Assembly: GCA_001603275.1 (NCBI GenBank)
Contig: LUYM01000028.1
Location: 1 to 64,000 of the forward strand
DNA length: 64,000 bases
DNA from: Actinomycetales bacterium Actino_02
GTDB taxonomy: Bacteria > Actinomycetota > Actinomycetes > Propionibacteriales > Propionibacteriaceae
Direction of reading: 5' to 3'
The notes beneath the pieces are model-generated. The model was given only the letters and a program-made list of their open reading frames with translations. It was not told the DNA's origin and ran no database searches. Within the stretch, counting starts at the first letter, position 1; each line of letters starts with the position of its first letter. A program made the translations under genes and the position numbers. Of the stretch, positions 8,349-17,830 are shown piece after piece.

Positions 8349-9515
8349 TCAGGATAACTCGGAAGATGCTCCTTCAACCAAACCGGTCGCAGTCGTGCTG
8401 AGCTTGCGACGGCGGGCCCACCAGCACATCAGCGCGCCCACTAGGGCGATCATGCCGACCTGGATCAGAATCCCCGGTCCGGCGACGCCGGCCTGGCGAT
8501 CCATCATGTGCTCCAACCCCCCGAACGGCAGGGTGATCTCACCGATCAGGTTGTTCACCACATGCAGAGCGATCGCGGCTTCCAGCCCACCGGTACGCCA
8601 CGTGACCACACAGGCGATCACACCAAAGGTGAAGTAGAACAGGTTGAGCCACGGGTCACCGGCCACGTGCAAGCCCATGAAGACCAGCGACGACACCACG
8701 GTGGCCACCACGAATCCCAGCCAACGGGAGGTGAACCAGGAACCGACCGATCGAGCCAACAGGCCGCGCGCCATGTACTCCTCACCCGCAGCCTGGAACG
8801 GAGTCGTCAACACGATCGCCACGATCAAGAACAGCGAGTCCGCGTTCCAGGCCAGCTCACCAACACCATCGACGAACAGTGAGATCAGCAGCGGGACCAC
8901 GGCGATCAGCGCGAACTGGCCGAACAACCCCCACCGGAAGCCGCCGGTGATCGAGGAGAGCCATCGCGGACGTTGCCCGTAGACCAGCCAGCTGGTGAGG
9001 ACGGCCATGGGGATGAACAGGGCGAGGCTGACATTGTTGGCGGTGAACACCCACGGCGTCAGCTTCGTCCCCGCCTCGAATACCGACGACAGCCGTCCGG
9101 TACTGACGTCGAAAACCATCGCGCCGGCGACCAGTGCAAGTGAGACCACAATCCACGCCACACCGAGAAGCCCCACCGCCGCCAGCGGCTTCCACCAACG
9201 AAAGCGCGGAGCTCGATAGAACTCGTGGAATGCCTTCGGCTCCACGGGCAGGGCCGGGGGCTTGCGCAAGCCAGCTGCCGGGAAGGGCGGTGGGTAGTAA
9301 CCGTTCGGAGCAACCGGAGCCGTCGGGTAGTACCCAGGCGTGGAGTACCCCGGTTGCATCGGATATCCGGACGGCGGGTAGCCGGCGGAGGCGGGCTGCC
9401 CGGCCGGCCATCCCTCGATGGGCGGCTGCGCCGGTGCGGACCAGTCAGGAGCCGACGGCTGCGCCGGCGACTGCTCGTCCGAAGCGTCCGGGGTCAGACC
9501 AGGTTCGGGAACCAC
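8349..9515 (-). CDS. CPBP family intramembrane glutamic protease
   Basis: 388 residues. The first ~115 residues are a cytosolic Pro/Tyr/Gly-rich low-complexity tail (repeats such as SGYPMQPGYSTPGYYP). About seven or eight membrane spans follow. The CPBP (CAAX protease/bacteriocin-processing) motifs are present: the Glu pair in GEEYMARGLLARS, then FMGLHVAGD and HVVNNLIGE with the conserved His and Asn. Family members cleave membrane peptides; this one has no obvious partner. The start overlaps the 3' end of ndk by 22 nt, so it is likely in the ndk transcript. Confidence 0.85.
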   Translation of the reverse strand: MVPEPGLTPDASDEQSPAQPSAPDWSAPAQPPIEGWPAGQPASAGYPPSGYPMQPGYSTPGYYPTAPVAPNGYYPPPFPAAGLRKPPALPVEPKAFHEFYRAPRFRWWKPLAAVGLLGVAWIVVSLALVAGAMVFDVSTGRLSSVFEAGTKLTPWVFTANNVSLALFIPMAVLTSWLVYGQRPRWLSSITGGFRWGLFGQFALIAVVPLLISLFVDGVGELAWNADSLFLIVAIVLTTPFQAAGEEYMARGLLARSVGSWFTSRWLGFVVATVVSSLVFMGLHVAGDPWLNLFYFTFGVIACVVTWRTGGLEAAIALHVVNNLIGEITLPFGGLEHMMDRQAGVAGPGILIQVGMIALVGALMCWWARRRKLSTTATGLVEGASSELS

Positions 9516-9910
9516 AGCGCGATCTCCTTTGCTGCGGATTCGGGCGAATCGGAGGCGTGCACCAGGTTCTCCCGATTAGAGAGGGCGAAGTCGCCACGGA
9601 TGGTGCCCGGAGTAGCGGCAATGCCGTTGGTGGCACCGTTGAGGCCACGGACCACCTCGATCACCGACGGCCCCTCCAGCACCACAGCCATCAGCGGGCC
9701 GGAGGTGATGTAGGTGCGCAGCGGCGGGTACCAGGGCTGGTTCACGTGATCGGCGTAGTGCGCATCGGCCTGGGCGGCGTCCACGTGGCGCAACTCTGCA
9801 GCCACCAATGACAGGCCCTTCGCCTCGTAGCGGGCCAGGATGGTGCCGGCCAGCCCGCGACGCACCGCGTCCGGCTTGAGCAGCACCAGGGTCCGTTGAA
9901 GATCAGTCAT
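9494..9910 (-). CDS. ndk: Nucleoside diphosphate kinase
   Basis: 138 residues, the usual length for the family. It begins RTLVLLKPDAVRRGL (nucleotide-binding Lys), contains NGATNGIAATPGTIRGDF, and has the phospho-acceptor His118 in NLVHASDSPESAAKEI. It equalises NTP and NDP pools by ping-pong phosphate transfer through this His. It follows folC by 30 nt. There is no Shine-Dalgarno, but TAGGGT ends 6 nt before the ATG, so it may also have its own leaderless transcript. The downstream CPBP gene overlaps its 3' end. Confidence 0.97.
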   Translation of the reverse strand: MTDLQRTLVLLKPDAVRRGLAGTILARYEAKGLSLVAAELRHVDAAQADAHYADHVNQPWYPPLRTYITSGPLMAVVLEGPSVIEVVRGLNGATNGIAATPGTIRGDFALSNRENLVHASDSPESAAKEIALWFPNLV

Positions 9911-9940
9911 GCCGAAACCCTACCGGGAGCAACCAGCCGA

Positions 9941-11287
9941 TCAGTCGTCGGTTCCCGAAGCTGTGGACGAGTTGGCCAACAGCGTCCGCGCCGCCCCGGC
10001 CAGGTATACCGAGCCGGCGATCAGGATGCCGGCACCGGGTCCGGCCTCGTCGGCCAGCTGGACAGCCTCCTCGATGGCATCGGGAAGGTCCTCAGCAACC
10101 CGGACCCGATCATCACCCAGCACGCCGATCGCCAACTCCCCCAGCTCGGCCGCGCCCAGCGCCCGGGCCGAACCGGGAATGGTCGTGCAGACGACCACCG
10201 TTGCCTCCTCGGAAAGCACCTGGAGGACTCCGGCGACATCCTTGTCGGCCATCATGGCCAGCACCACGATCAGTGGCGAGAAGGCGAACGACTCAGTCAG
10301 CGCGGCGAGAGTGGCCTTGGCGCCGTGCGGGTTGTGGCAGGTGTCCAGCAGCACCGTCGGTGAGCGGCGAACGATCTCGAGCCGGGCCGGAGCCCGGACC
10401 GCGGCCAGGCCCTCCTCGATCACCTCGGCCGGCAGCGAACGTCCGCCAAGGAATGCCTCGGCGGCCGCCACGGCCAGTGCTGCATTGTGGGCCATGTGCG
10501 CGCCGAACAGCGGCAGCAGCAGGTCACCGAGAGGGCCGTCCGCGGTCTCGAGCCGGATCACCTGACCACCGACGGCCGCCGCCCGCTCGAGCAGGCCGAA
10601 CTCGATTCCCTCGCGCCGCACCTCGGCGCCGACCTCGGCGGCGCGGGCCAGCAACACGGCACCGGCTTCGGGTGCCTGCGCGGCCAGAACCGCTTTGGCG
10701 CCGGCCTTGATGATGCCGGACTTCTCGGTGGCGATCTCGGCGAGGGTGTTGCCCAGGATGGCGGTGTGGTCGAAGTCGATCGGGGTCACCACGGCGACCT
10801 CGGCGTCGGTGATGTTGGTGGCGTCCCAGGTGCCGCCCATCCCGACCTCGACCACGGCGACATCCACCGGAGCGTCCGCGAAGGCCGCGTAGGCAAGGGC
10901 GGTCATCACTTCGAAGAAGGTCAGTGAGATGCCGTCGATCTGCTGGGCGTCGACGATGTCGATCATCGGCTGAACCTGCTCGACGAGTTCATCGAAGATC
11001 TCGTCGGCAATCGGCTCGCCGTCGATGCAGATCCGCTCGGTGAGGCTGACCAGGTGCGGGCTGGAGTAGCGCCCGACCCGCAGGCCGAGGGAGCGCAGCA
11101 GCGTGTCGATCATGATCGCCGTGCTGCCCTTCCCGTTGGTCCCGGTGATCAGGATCACCGGGCAGGCATCCTGCGGCGAGCCCAGCAGGTCGCACAGCGC
11201 CCGGACGCGCTCCTGGCCCCGTCCGACCTGATGCTCCGGCCAGCGCGACTGGAGGGCGGTGACGATCTCAGCGTGGGTTCGACTCAT
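9941..11287 (-). CDS. folC: Folylpolyglutamate synthase / dihydrofolate synthase
   Basis: 448 residues from ATG 11287 (MSRTHAEIVTALQSRWPEH). It shows the Mur-ligase-like fold: the ATP loop GTNGKGSTAIM near residue 55, YSSPHLVSLTERI, the VEVGMGGTWDATNI segment, DHTAILGNTLAEIATEKSGI, and a C-terminal domain with DTCHNPHGAKAT. It adds glutamate to dihydropteroate and tetrahydrofolate. The frame is open twelve codons further upstream, but family start position and a TACGCT box 9 nt before ATG 11287 favour this one. In many actinobacteria valS-folC-ndk are collinear; here folC is on the opposite strand from valS, with a MauE/DsbA pair between them. Confidence 0.95.
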   Translation of the reverse strand: MSRTHAEIVTALQSRWPEHQVGRGQERVRALCDLLGSPQDACPVILITGTNGKGSTAIMIDTLLRSLGLRVGRYSSPHLVSLTERICIDGEPIADEIFDELVEQVQPMIDIVDAQQIDGISLTFFEVMTALAYAAFADAPVDVAVVEVGMGGTWDATNITDAEVAVVTPIDFDHTAILGNTLAEIATEKSGIIKAGAKAVLAAQAPEAGAVLLARAAEVGAEVRREGIEFGLLERAAAVGGQVIRLETADGPLGDLLLPLFGAHMAHNAALAVAAAEAFLGGRSLPAEVIEEGLAAVRAPARLEIVRRSPTVLLDTCHNPHGAKATLAALTESFAFSPLIVVLAMMADKDVAGVLQVLSEEATVVVCTTIPGSARALGAAELGELAIGVLGDDRVRVAEDLPDAIEEAVQLADEAGPGAGILIAGSVYLAGAARTLLANSSTASGTDD

Positions 11288-11346
11288 AGCCAGCCAAGCG
11301 TACCCGGACCCGGCTTGGCGCAAGGGCTGACCCCTATACTGACCGG

Positions 11347-11868
11347 GTGCGTGAACGGGCCGCAGCCGGCAGCTGGCAGCGCTGGGTGACCCTGGTCGCC
11401 CGGCTGATCCTCGGGGTCACGCTGATCGTGGCCGGCGCACTGAAGGTCACCGCCATCGACGCCGCAATCAACTCAGTGCGCGCCTACAAGCTGCTGCCCT
11501 TCGAGGTCACCGCTCTCGTCGGGACGGCGCTGCCCATCATCGAGATCGTGATCGGCCTGATGCTGGTCACCGGCACCTTCACCCGGGTCGCCGCCGTGCT
11601 CGGCTCCGGCCTGATGCTGGCCTTCATCATCGGGATCATCTCGGTGTGGGTGCGCGGCATCTCGATCGACTGCGGCTGCTTCGCCCCCGGCGGGGCCATC
11701 GACGCCAGCCAGACCCAGTACCCGCTGGAGGTGGCCCGAGATCTCGGGCTGCTCATCCTGGGCGCCTGGACGATCTGGCGTCCCACCGCTCCCTTCGCTC
11801 TCGACGCCTGGCTGTTCGCCGACGCCGAGCCCATCACCACCGACGCAGACCAGGAGAATCCTCGATGA
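11347..11868 (+). CDS. MauE/DoxX-like membrane protein of a thiol-redox pair
   Basis: 173 residues with four predicted membrane helices (LVARLILGVTLIVAGALKV; ALVGTALPIIEIVIGLMLV; VLGSGLMLAFIIGIISVWV; ARDLGLLILGAWTIW) and a conserved DCGCF motif in the loop after helix 3. MauE-type proteins are thought to supply or recycle disulfides for a periplasmic thioredoxin-fold partner; that partner is encoded next (overlap ATGA at 11865). The GTG start has no Shine-Dalgarno, and a consensus TATACT at 11335-11340 leaves exactly 6 nt, so the message is very likely leaderless. The assignment of redox function is by family and context. Confidence 0.85.
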   Translation: MRERAAAGSWQRWVTLVARLILGVTLIVAGALKVTAIDAAINSVRAYKLLPFEVTALVGTALPIIEIVIGLMLVTGTFTRVAAVLGSGLMLAFIIGIISVWVRGISIDCGCFAPGGAIDASQTQYPLEVARDLGLLILGAWTIWRPTAPFALDAWLFADAEPITTDADQENPR

Positions 11869-12635
11869 GCCAGAACCGGCGCGAGCAGTTGCGCAAGGCA
11901 GAACAGGCCGCGGCCCGCCAGCAGCGGCTGACCAGGATCATCGGGGTGGGTGCCGGGCTGCTGGTGGTGGTGATCGTCGCGGTGTTCGCTGTGGTGCTGA
12001 TCTCCCAGGCCAACAAGGCGGCGACCGCGGCGCCGACCGCCGGCCAGGCCACTCCGCCACACGCACTCGCCGACAACCTCGGCATCCGCCCCTACCCCAA
12101 TGCGACCCCGCAGGCCGGTGCCCCGGTGGTGGAACTGTTCTTCGACTACCAGTGCCCGATCTGCAAGCAGTTCGAGACGATCTACGGCGCCTCGCTGGAG
12201 AAGCTGGCCTCGTCCGGTCAGATCGACCTGCGCTACCGTCCGATGATCTTCCTGGACGTGAACCTGCAGAACGACGCCTCGCTGCGCGCCGGAGTCGCGG
12301 CCGCGTGTGCCGACACTGCCGGCAAGTACCGCGAGTACCACGATCAGATCTTCGCCAACCAGCCCGAGCAGGAAGGCGCCGGCTACGCCGACTCGCTTCT
12401 GCGGGACACCCTGTCGACCAAGGCCGGTCTGAGCGGCGACGCGCTGACCAGTTTCCAAAAGTGCTACGACGGCAAGCTGACCCAGACCTGGGTGCAGGCC
12501 CAGGAGGACGCCGGGGAGAAGGCCGGGGTGACCGGCACCCCCACCTTCAAGGTGAACGGCAAGGACGTTGCGCTGAAGGAGTTCAGCAATGTGAGCGCGG
12601 ATCAGCTCGGCGAGCTGATCAAGAAGTTCAGCTGA
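11865..12635 (+). CDS. Membrane-anchored DsbA-like thioredoxin-fold protein
   Basis: 256 residues from ATG 11865, supported by AGGAG upstream and a 4-nt overlap with the MauE gene. A short basic cytosolic tail precedes one membrane helix (residues about 26-46, IIGVGAGLLVVVIVAVFAVV). The extracytoplasmic domain carries the CPIC active site (C97 and C100, within FFDYQCPICKQF), a helical insert, and the cis-Pro strand GVTGTPTFKVNG. This is the DsbA/'thioredoxin_4' architecture common in actinobacteria, acting in disulfide formation on exported proteins. A perfect 21-bp palindrome, 12600-12620, lies inside the last codons. Confidence 0.92.
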   Translation: MSQNRREQLRKAEQAAARQQRLTRIIGVGAGLLVVVIVAVFAVVLISQANKAATAAPTAGQATPPHALADNLGIRPYPNATPQAGAPVVELFFDYQCPICKQFETIYGASLEKLASSGQIDLRYRPMIFLDVNLQNDASLRAGVAAACADTAGKYREYHDQIFANQPEQEGAGYADSLLRDTLSTKAGLSGDALTSFQKCYDGKLTQTWVQAQEDAGEKAGVTGTPTFKVNGKDVALKEFSNVSADQLGELIKKFS

Positions 12636-12644
12636 CCCATCCAG

Positions 12645-12677
12645 GCGCCGCGGGCCGATGTGACGGGCCTTCGGCGC
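12645..12677 (+). terminator. Candidate terminator hairpin after the MauE/DsbA pair
   Basis: Ten nt after the DsbA-like stop, GCGCCG-CG-GGCC pairs with GGCC-TT-CGGCGC around a 9-nt loop: two helices with a 2x2 internal loop. There is no U tract, as is usual in high-GC actinobacteria. It ends just before the valS -10 box. Confidence 0.5.
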
Positions 12678-12683
12678 GCTCAA

Positions 12684-12697
12684 TATGATTCGGCCTA
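12684..12697 (+). promoter_or_regulatory. Leaderless valS promoter (-10 box)
   Basis: TATGAT at 12684-12689 is close to the -10 consensus and leaves 7 nt to the ATG at 12697. No ribosome site precedes that ATG. The transcript would start at or within a base of the start codon. This also selects ATG 12697 over the in-frame ATG at 12685, which overlaps the box. No T-box leader fits in this gap. Confidence 0.65.
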
Positions 12698-15276
12698 TGA
12701 CTGCAGACGCCCGCAACACCGCCCAGACCGCTCCCGCTTCGGCCAGCGGCGGCGTACCGGAGCGTCCGGTGCTTGAGGGGCTGGAGGCCAAGTGGGTGGA
12801 GCGCTGGCGCGACCAGGGCACCTACACCTTCCACCGGCCGGAGTCGCGCGAGCAGGTGTTCAGCATCGACACCCCACCGCCCACCGTGTCCGGCTCGCTG
12901 CACGTGGGCCACGTGTTCAGCTACACCCACACCGACGTGATCGCCCGCTACCAGCGGATGCAGGGCAAGCAGGTGTTCTACCCGATGGGCTGGGACGACA
13001 ACGGCCTGCCCACCGAACGCCGAGTGCAGAACTTCTATGGGGTGCGCTGCGACACCTCGCTGCCTTACGACCCGGACTTCACCCCGCCGGCCAAGCCGGA
13101 CCCGAAGCGGCAGGTGCCGATCAGCCGACGCAACTTCGTCGAGCTGTGCCATGAGCTGACCGCGGTCGACGAGATCGCCTTTGAGAACCTGTGGCGGACG
13201 CTCGGGCTGAGTGTGGACTGGAGTCAGCTGTATGCCACCATCTCCACCGAGTCGCAGCGGATCGGCCAGCTCGGCTTCCTGCACAACTACGCCCGCGGCG
13301 AGGCCTACCTGTCCGAGGCGCCGACCCTGTGGGACATCACCTTCCAGACCGCGGTGGCCCAGGCCGAGCTGGAGGCCCGGGACTACCCCGGCGCCTACCA
13401 CCGGGTGGCCTTCCACGCCGCCGACGGCGCCCCGATCTACATCGAGACCACCCGTCCGGAGCTGATTCCCGCGGTCTGCGCCCTGATCGCGCACCCCACC
13501 GACGAGCGCTACCAGCACCTGTTCGGCACCACGGTCACCTCGCCGATCTTCGGCGTGGAGATCCCGGTGCTGGCCCACAGCGCCGCCGAGCCGGACAAGG
13601 GCGCCGGCATCGCGATGTGCTGCACCTTCGGCGACCTGACCGACGTCCAGTGGTGGCGTGAGCTGCGGCTGCCCACCCGCACCGTGATCGGCCGGGACGG
13701 ACGGCTGCTGGCCGACACCCCGGACTGGCTGCCCGACCCCTCGGCCTATGCCGAGCTGGCCGGCAAGACCACCTTCAGCGCCCGCGAGGCCATGGTGGCC
13801 ATGCTGCGCGCCTCCGGTGACCTGGACGGCGAGCCGAAGCCGACCCAGCGGATGGCGAACTTCTACGAGAAGGGCGACAAGCCGCTGGAGATCGTCTCCA
13901 CCCGGCAGTGGTACATCCGCAACGGCGGCCGCGACGATGAGCTGAAGGAGCAGCTGCTGGCCCGTGGCGAGCAACTGGCCTGGGTGCCCGACCACATGCG
14001 GCACCGCTACTCCAACTGGGTCAACGGCCTGAACGGCGACTGGCTGATCAGCCGACAGCGCTTTTTCGGGGTGCCGTTCCCGATCTGGTACGCCCTGGAC
14101 GCCGAGGGTGAGCCCGACTACGAGCACCCGATCACCGCAGCTCCCGAGACGCTGCCGATCGACCCGTCCAGCGACTGCCCGCCCGGCTACACCCCCGAGC
14201 AGCGGGGCGTCCCCGGCGGCTTCATCGGCGACCCGGACGTGATGGACACCTGGGCCACCTCCTCGCTCACCCCGCAGATCGCCTGCGGCTGGGAGCGCGA
14301 TGAAGAGCTGTGGCGGCTCACCTTCCCGATGGATCTGGCTCCGCAGGCCCACGACATCATTCGCACCTGGCTGTTCTCCCGGGTGGTCCGGGCCCACTTC
14401 GAGCACGGCGAGCTGCCGTGGCGTCGGGCCGCGATCTCCGGCTTCGTGGTCGACCCCGACCGCAAGAAGATGAGCAAGTCCAAGGGCAACGTGGTGGTGC
14501 CGACCGACATCCTGGATCGGTTCGGCTCCGACGCGGTGCGCTGGCGCGCGGCGATGGCCCGTCCGGGGATGGACTCGCCCTTCGACGAGACCCAGATGAA
14601 GGTCGGCCGTCGGCTGGCCATGAAGATCCTGAACGCGTCGAAGTTCATCCTGGGCTTCGGCGAGGCCGCGGACGCCGCCGTCACCGAGGCTGTCGATCTG
14701 GCCATGCTGGCTCAGCTGGTTGAGGTCGTCAGGGCCGCGTCGACGGCCTTTGAGGCGTTCGACTACTCCACTGCCCTGGAGAGCACCGAGAAGTTCTTCT
14801 GGCAGTTCTGCGACGACTACCTGGAGCTGGTCAAGGAGCGCGCCTACGCCGAGGGCGCCGGCGCCGATTCGGCCCGCGCCGCGCTCCGGCTGGCGCTGGG
14901 CGTCCAGCTGCGGCTGTTCGCTCCGTTCCTGCCGTTCGTCACCGAAGAGGTGTGGTCCTGGTGGCAGGACGGCTCGATCCACCTGTCGTCCTGGCCGACC
15001 GAGTCCGAGCTGCCGAACACCGGCGACGCCGCCTTGGTGGAGGACATCGCGGCTGCGCTGATCGGCATTCGGGGCGCCAAGTCCCAGGCCAAGGTCTCGA
15101 TGAAGACCGAAGCCACCGCGGCCACCTTCAGCGGTCCCGCGGGCGTCCTGGCCCGGCTGCAGCGGGCCGAGGCCGATCTGCGCGCGGTGGGCCGGATCAT
15201 CCCGGCTATCGAGTGGGTCGAGACGGATGCCCCGCTGAGTGTCACCGTGGACCTGAAGCCGGCCGAGGAGGCCTGA
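12697..15276 (+). CDS. valS: Valyl-tRNA synthetase
   Basis: 859 residues. The class I signature is HVGH at about residue 69 ([16 protein letters not shown]), and KMSKS is at about 591 ([15 protein letters not shown]). The [18 protein letters not shown] and SLPYDPDF segments are those of the archaeal-like ValS found in actinobacteria rather than the longer E. coli type. The editing domain lies between (about 190-340, with [13 protein letters not shown]). The C-terminal anticodon domain is short and lacks a long coiled-coil arm. It charges tRNA-Val with valine. A lipoprotein gene begins 4 nt downstream. Confidence 0.96.
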   Translation: MTADARNTAQTAPASASGGVPERPVLEGLEAKWVERWRDQGTYTFHRPESREQVFSIDTPPPTVSGSLHVGHVFSYTHTDVIARYQRMQGKQVFYPMGWDDNGLPTERRVQNFYGVRCDTSLPYDPDFTPPAKPDPKRQVPISRRNFVELCHELTAVDEIAFENLWRTLGLSVDWSQLYATISTESQRIGQLGFLHNYARGEAYLSEAPTLWDITFQTAVAQAELEARDYPGAYHRVAFHAADGAPIYIETTRPELIPAVCALIAHPTDERYQHLFGTTVTSPIFGVEIPVLAHSAAEPDKGAGIAMCCTFGDLTDVQWWRELRLPTRTVIGRDGRLLADTPDWLPDPSAYAELAGKTTFSAREAMVAMLRASGDLDGEPKPTQRMANFYEKGDKPLEIVSTRQWYIRNGGRDDELKEQLLARGEQLAWVPDHMRHRYSNWVNGLNGDWLISRQRFFGVPFPIWYALDAEGEPDYEHPITAAPETLPIDPSSDCPPGYTPEQRGVPGGFIGDPDVMDTWATSSLTPQIACGWERDEELWRLTFPMDLAPQAHDIIRTWLFSRVVRAHFEHGELPWRRAAISGFVVDPDRKKMSKSKGNVVVPTDILDRFGSDAVRWRAAMARPGMDSPFDETQMKVGRRLAMKILNASKFILGFGEAADAAVTEAVDLAMLAQLVEVVRAASTAFEAFDYSTALESTEKFFWQFCDDYLELVKERAYAEGAGADSARAALRLALGVQLRLFAPFLPFVTEEVWSWWQDGSIHLSSWPTESELPNTGDAALVEDIAAALIGIRGAKSQAKVSMKTEATAATFSGPAGVLARLQRAEADLRAVGRIIPAIEWVETDAPLSVTVDLKPAEEA

Positions 15277-15279
15277 GCC

Positions 15280-15738
15280 ATGCGGGCCTGGGTGGCCGTG
15301 GCTGCGGCCGCGGTGCTGCTGGCCGGCTGTGCCGCCGAGCCGGTCCGCGACCCGTCCGGCCGCCTGACCGCGGCCACCACGGCCGACGCCTACGCAATCC
15401 AGGTCGGCGACTGTGTAGGCGAACTCGGCTCCGGCGCAGTGACCAAGATCGAGCTGATGCCCTGCGATCAGAAGCACTACTGGGAGGCGTTCCTGCAGGC
15501 CGCGCTGGACGGCACCGACTACCCAGGAGACGTGGCCCTGGCCAAACAGTCCGAGGAGCGCTGCACGCAGGCCTTCGCCGACTTCGTCGGAGTAGAGCTG
15601 AAGAAGTCGAAGTACAGCTTCACCTACCTGAGCCCGACCGAGCAGACCTGGAACGGCGCGAAGGATCGCGAGCTGGTCTGCCTGGTCGGCTTGCCCAACG
15701 GCGGGGTCACCGGCAGCTTGCGCGGGATCGGCAAATAG
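15280..15738 (+). CDS. Lipoprotein with septum-formation-type domain
   Basis: 152 residues with a lipoprotein signal peptide (VAVAAAAVLLAGC, lipobox LAGC, Cys at about residue 17). The mature part has VGDCVGEL...MPCDQKHYWEAFLQA...DYPG and further Cys residues (ERC, LVC), the spacing of the actinobacterial 'septum formation' domain, whose proteins are extracytoplasmic with conserved disulfides. The function is not proven and the name comes from family annotation. It follows valS after 3 bases with GGAGG upstream of its ATG, so it is cotranscribed. Its stop lies one base from the convergent ptsI stop. Confidence 0.75.
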   Translation: MRAWVAVAAAAVLLAGCAAEPVRDPSGRLTAATTADAYAIQVGDCVGELGSGAVTKIELMPCDQKHYWEAFLQAALDGTDYPGDVALAKQSEERCTQAFADFVGVELKKSKYSFTYLSPTEQTWNGAKDRELVCLVGLPNGGVTGSLRGIGK

Positions 15739-15739
15739 C

Positions 15740-17428
15740 TCAGATCAGGTCGGCCAGGATCGGGTCGGCGATAGCGAGCACAGCTGCCTTGGCTTCGGCT
15801 GCACTGGTAGCCGCCCGGGCCGCAGCCGCGAACTGCTGACACTGCTCCAGGGTGTGTGCGGCCAGCACCGTCCGCACCGCTGCCACCTTGCTGGGTGCCA
15901 TCGACAGGCTGCTCACTCCCAGGCCGACCAACACCAGGGCCAGACCGGGATTGCCACCGGCCTCACCACAGACACCGATCGGCTTGCCCATGGCATGGCC
16001 GCCATCGCAGGCCATGGCGATCACGTCCAGCAGCGCTGGCTCCCAGGGGTCGAGCAGCGTCGCCAGCTCGCCCTGCATCCGGTCGGCAGCCATCGTGTAC
16101 TGCTGCAGGTCGTTGGTGCCCAGCGAGGCGAAGTCCACGTGGTAGAGGATCCCGCGACTGCGAATCGCCGCGGCCGGAACCTCGATCATCACGCCCACCT
16201 TCGGTAGGCCCAGGGCGCGAACCCGCTCGGCGAACCAGACAGCCTCGGCCTGGGTGGCCACCATCGGAGCCATCACCCGGACGTCCGCGCCGGTGGCGTG
16301 GTAGGCAGCCGCCAGCGCCTGCAGCTGGGTGTCGAGAACGTCCGTGCGGATCTGGCCCAGCCGCAGCCCGCGGCGTCCCAGTGCCGGGTTCTCCTCCGGC
16401 CCCAAGTCGGCGAACTTCAGCGGCTTGTCAGCACCCGCATCGAGGGTGCGGACCACAACGCGGCGGTCGCCGAAGGCGGTGAAGACCTCGGTGTAGGTCG
16501 CAGTCTGCTCCTCCAGGGTCGGCATGGTGTCGCGATCGAGGAACAGGAACTCGGTACGGAACAGCCCGACTCCTTCGACCGGCTGGGCCGCGGCGCGCCG
16601 CGCGTCGTCCACCGTGCCGATGTTGGCCAGCAGGGCCACCGGGTAGCCGTCCTTGGTGCAGCCCTTGCCGGTGCCCCCGGCCAGAGCCGCCTCGCGGCGC
16701 CGCTTGCGCTCGGCGAGCAGCGCGACCTCCTCAGTGCTCGGGTCGACGGTGATCTCACCGACTCCACCGTCCAGGGCGATCGTGGTTCCGACCGGAACCG
16801 CCAGGATGCCGACCGCCTGGACCACGGCAGGGATGCCCAGCTGCGCGGCCAGGATCGCGGTGTGGCTGGTCGGACCACCGGCCTCGGTGATGATGCCCAG
16901 GCAGGTGTCAGCGGTGAGGGTGGCGGTCTCGGCCGGGGCGAGGTCATGTGCAGCCAAGACCGACGGCACGCTCAGCGTCGGCACTCCCGGCTCAGGCTCG
17001 CCGAGCAGCCGAGCCACGGCCCGATCCCGGACGTCCTGCAGGTCGGTGACCCGCTCGGCCATGTAGCCGCCCAGCGACTCGAACATGGCGCAGTACTCGG
17101 CCACCGCCGCGGCCACCGCATGGGTGATGCCGAGACCGGCACCCAGCTGCGTTTCGATTCCGGCGGCCAGCCCCGGATCGCGGGCCATCATGGCGCCGGC
17201 CTCCAGGATCGGCTTGGCATGCGCGTCCGCCCCGGCAGCACGGGCCTCCAGACCGGAGGCCACCTCTTCCAGGACGGCCTGCACCTGGGCCCAGGCGGCG
17301 GCGGCATCCGTGGTGGCCGGCTCGTCGGCCGGCGGCTGCGGGGCCGGCCGTACCAGCACCAGCGGCCCGACAGCGGTACCGGCGCTGACGCCGATCCCGT
17401 GGAAGGTATGCGCCAGGTCGGTGCCCAT
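15740..17428 (-). CDS. ptsI: Phosphoenolpyruvate-protein phosphotransferase (PTS enzyme I)
   Basis: 562 residues beginning MGTDLAHTFHGIGVSAGTAVGP. Domains run in the normal order: N-terminal helical HPr-binding region, the phosphohistidine domain with the active His189 in GGPTSHTAILA, and the PEP-binding barrel (GVGLFRTEFLFLDRD, RTLDAGADKPL, NPALGRRGLRL, FASLGTNDLQQYTMAADR and CGEAGGNP). It transfers phosphate from PEP to HPr. The start at 17428 is 4 nt after the HPr stop, so the two genes form an operon. No enzyme II gene is visible in this window. Confidence 0.96.
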   Translation of the reverse strand: MGTDLAHTFHGIGVSAGTAVGPLVLVRPAPQPPADEPATTDAAAAWAQVQAVLEEVASGLEARAAGADAHAKPILEAGAMMARDPGLAAGIETQLGAGLGITHAVAAAVAEYCAMFESLGGYMAERVTDLQDVRDRAVARLLGEPEPGVPTLSVPSVLAAHDLAPAETATLTADTCLGIITEAGGPTSHTAILAAQLGIPAVVQAVGILAVPVGTTIALDGGVGEITVDPSTEEVALLAERKRRREAALAGGTGKGCTKDGYPVALLANIGTVDDARRAAAQPVEGVGLFRTEFLFLDRDTMPTLEEQTATYTEVFTAFGDRRVVVRTLDAGADKPLKFADLGPEENPALGRRGLRLGQIRTDVLDTQLQALAAAYHATGADVRVMAPMVATQAEAVWFAERVRALGLPKVGVMIEVPAAAIRSRGILYHVDFASLGTNDLQQYTMAADRMQGELATLLDPWEPALLDVIAMACDGGHAMGKPIGVCGEAGGNPGLALVLVGLGVSSLSMAPSKVAAVRTVLAAHTLEQCQQFAAAARAATSAAEAKAAVLAIADPILADLI

Positions 17429-17432
17429 CGGA

Positions 17433-17702
17433 CTACTCGGCGTCGAGGTCGCGCGACAGCAGGTCGACGAGCGAGTCGAGCGCTGCGTCAGCACCCTCAC
17501 CCTCGGCGGACAGCGTCACAGTCTCGCCATGCTTGGCACCCAGCGCCATCACCATCAAGATGCTGCGGGCGTCCACCGGCTTGCCGCCTTCCTTGGCGAT
17601 CGTGATCGGCAGACCGGCGGCTGTGGCGGCCTGGACGAACAGCGACGCGGGCCGGGCATGCAGACCGACCGAGGAGGCGACAGCGACCTGACGAGTGGGC
17701 AT
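17433..17702 (-). CDS. ptsH: Phosphocarrier protein HPr
   Basis: 89 residues from ATG 17702 behind a strong AAGGAG. The phosphorylation site His15 is in SSVGLHARPAS, and the regulatory-site Ser47 is in DARSILMVMALG. Length and both motifs are standard for HPr. It passes phosphate from enzyme I, encoded immediately downstream, to sugar-specific enzymes II. Whether Ser47 is used depends on an HPr kinase, which most actinobacteria lack. The 128-bp gap up to the clpX stop holds its promoter region, with no clear -35/-10 pair that I would commit to. Confidence 0.96.
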   Translation of the reverse strand: MPTRQVAVASSVGLHARPASLFVQAATAAGLPITIAKEGGKPVDARSILMVMALGAKHGETVTLSAEGEGADAALDSLVDLLSRDLDAE

Positions 17703-17830
17703 AGGGGAACTCCTTGTACGAACGACCAACTCCGAGGTTCAACAATGGCATACCCGCGACCCGCGTTGGCAATCGCGGCGACGATCTACACCAACCTGAG
17801 ACCAAGCTCACAGCTCATCGCTGCGTGAGG

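Noticed and set aside
12636-12696. T-box riboswitch before valS
   Set aside because: The 61-nt gap is too short and a -10 box lies 7 nt before the ATG, leaving no leader RNA.
12628-15477. 949-codon open frame on the minus strand
   Set aside because: Antisense to valS, whose signature motifs are intact; composition is that of a shadow frame.
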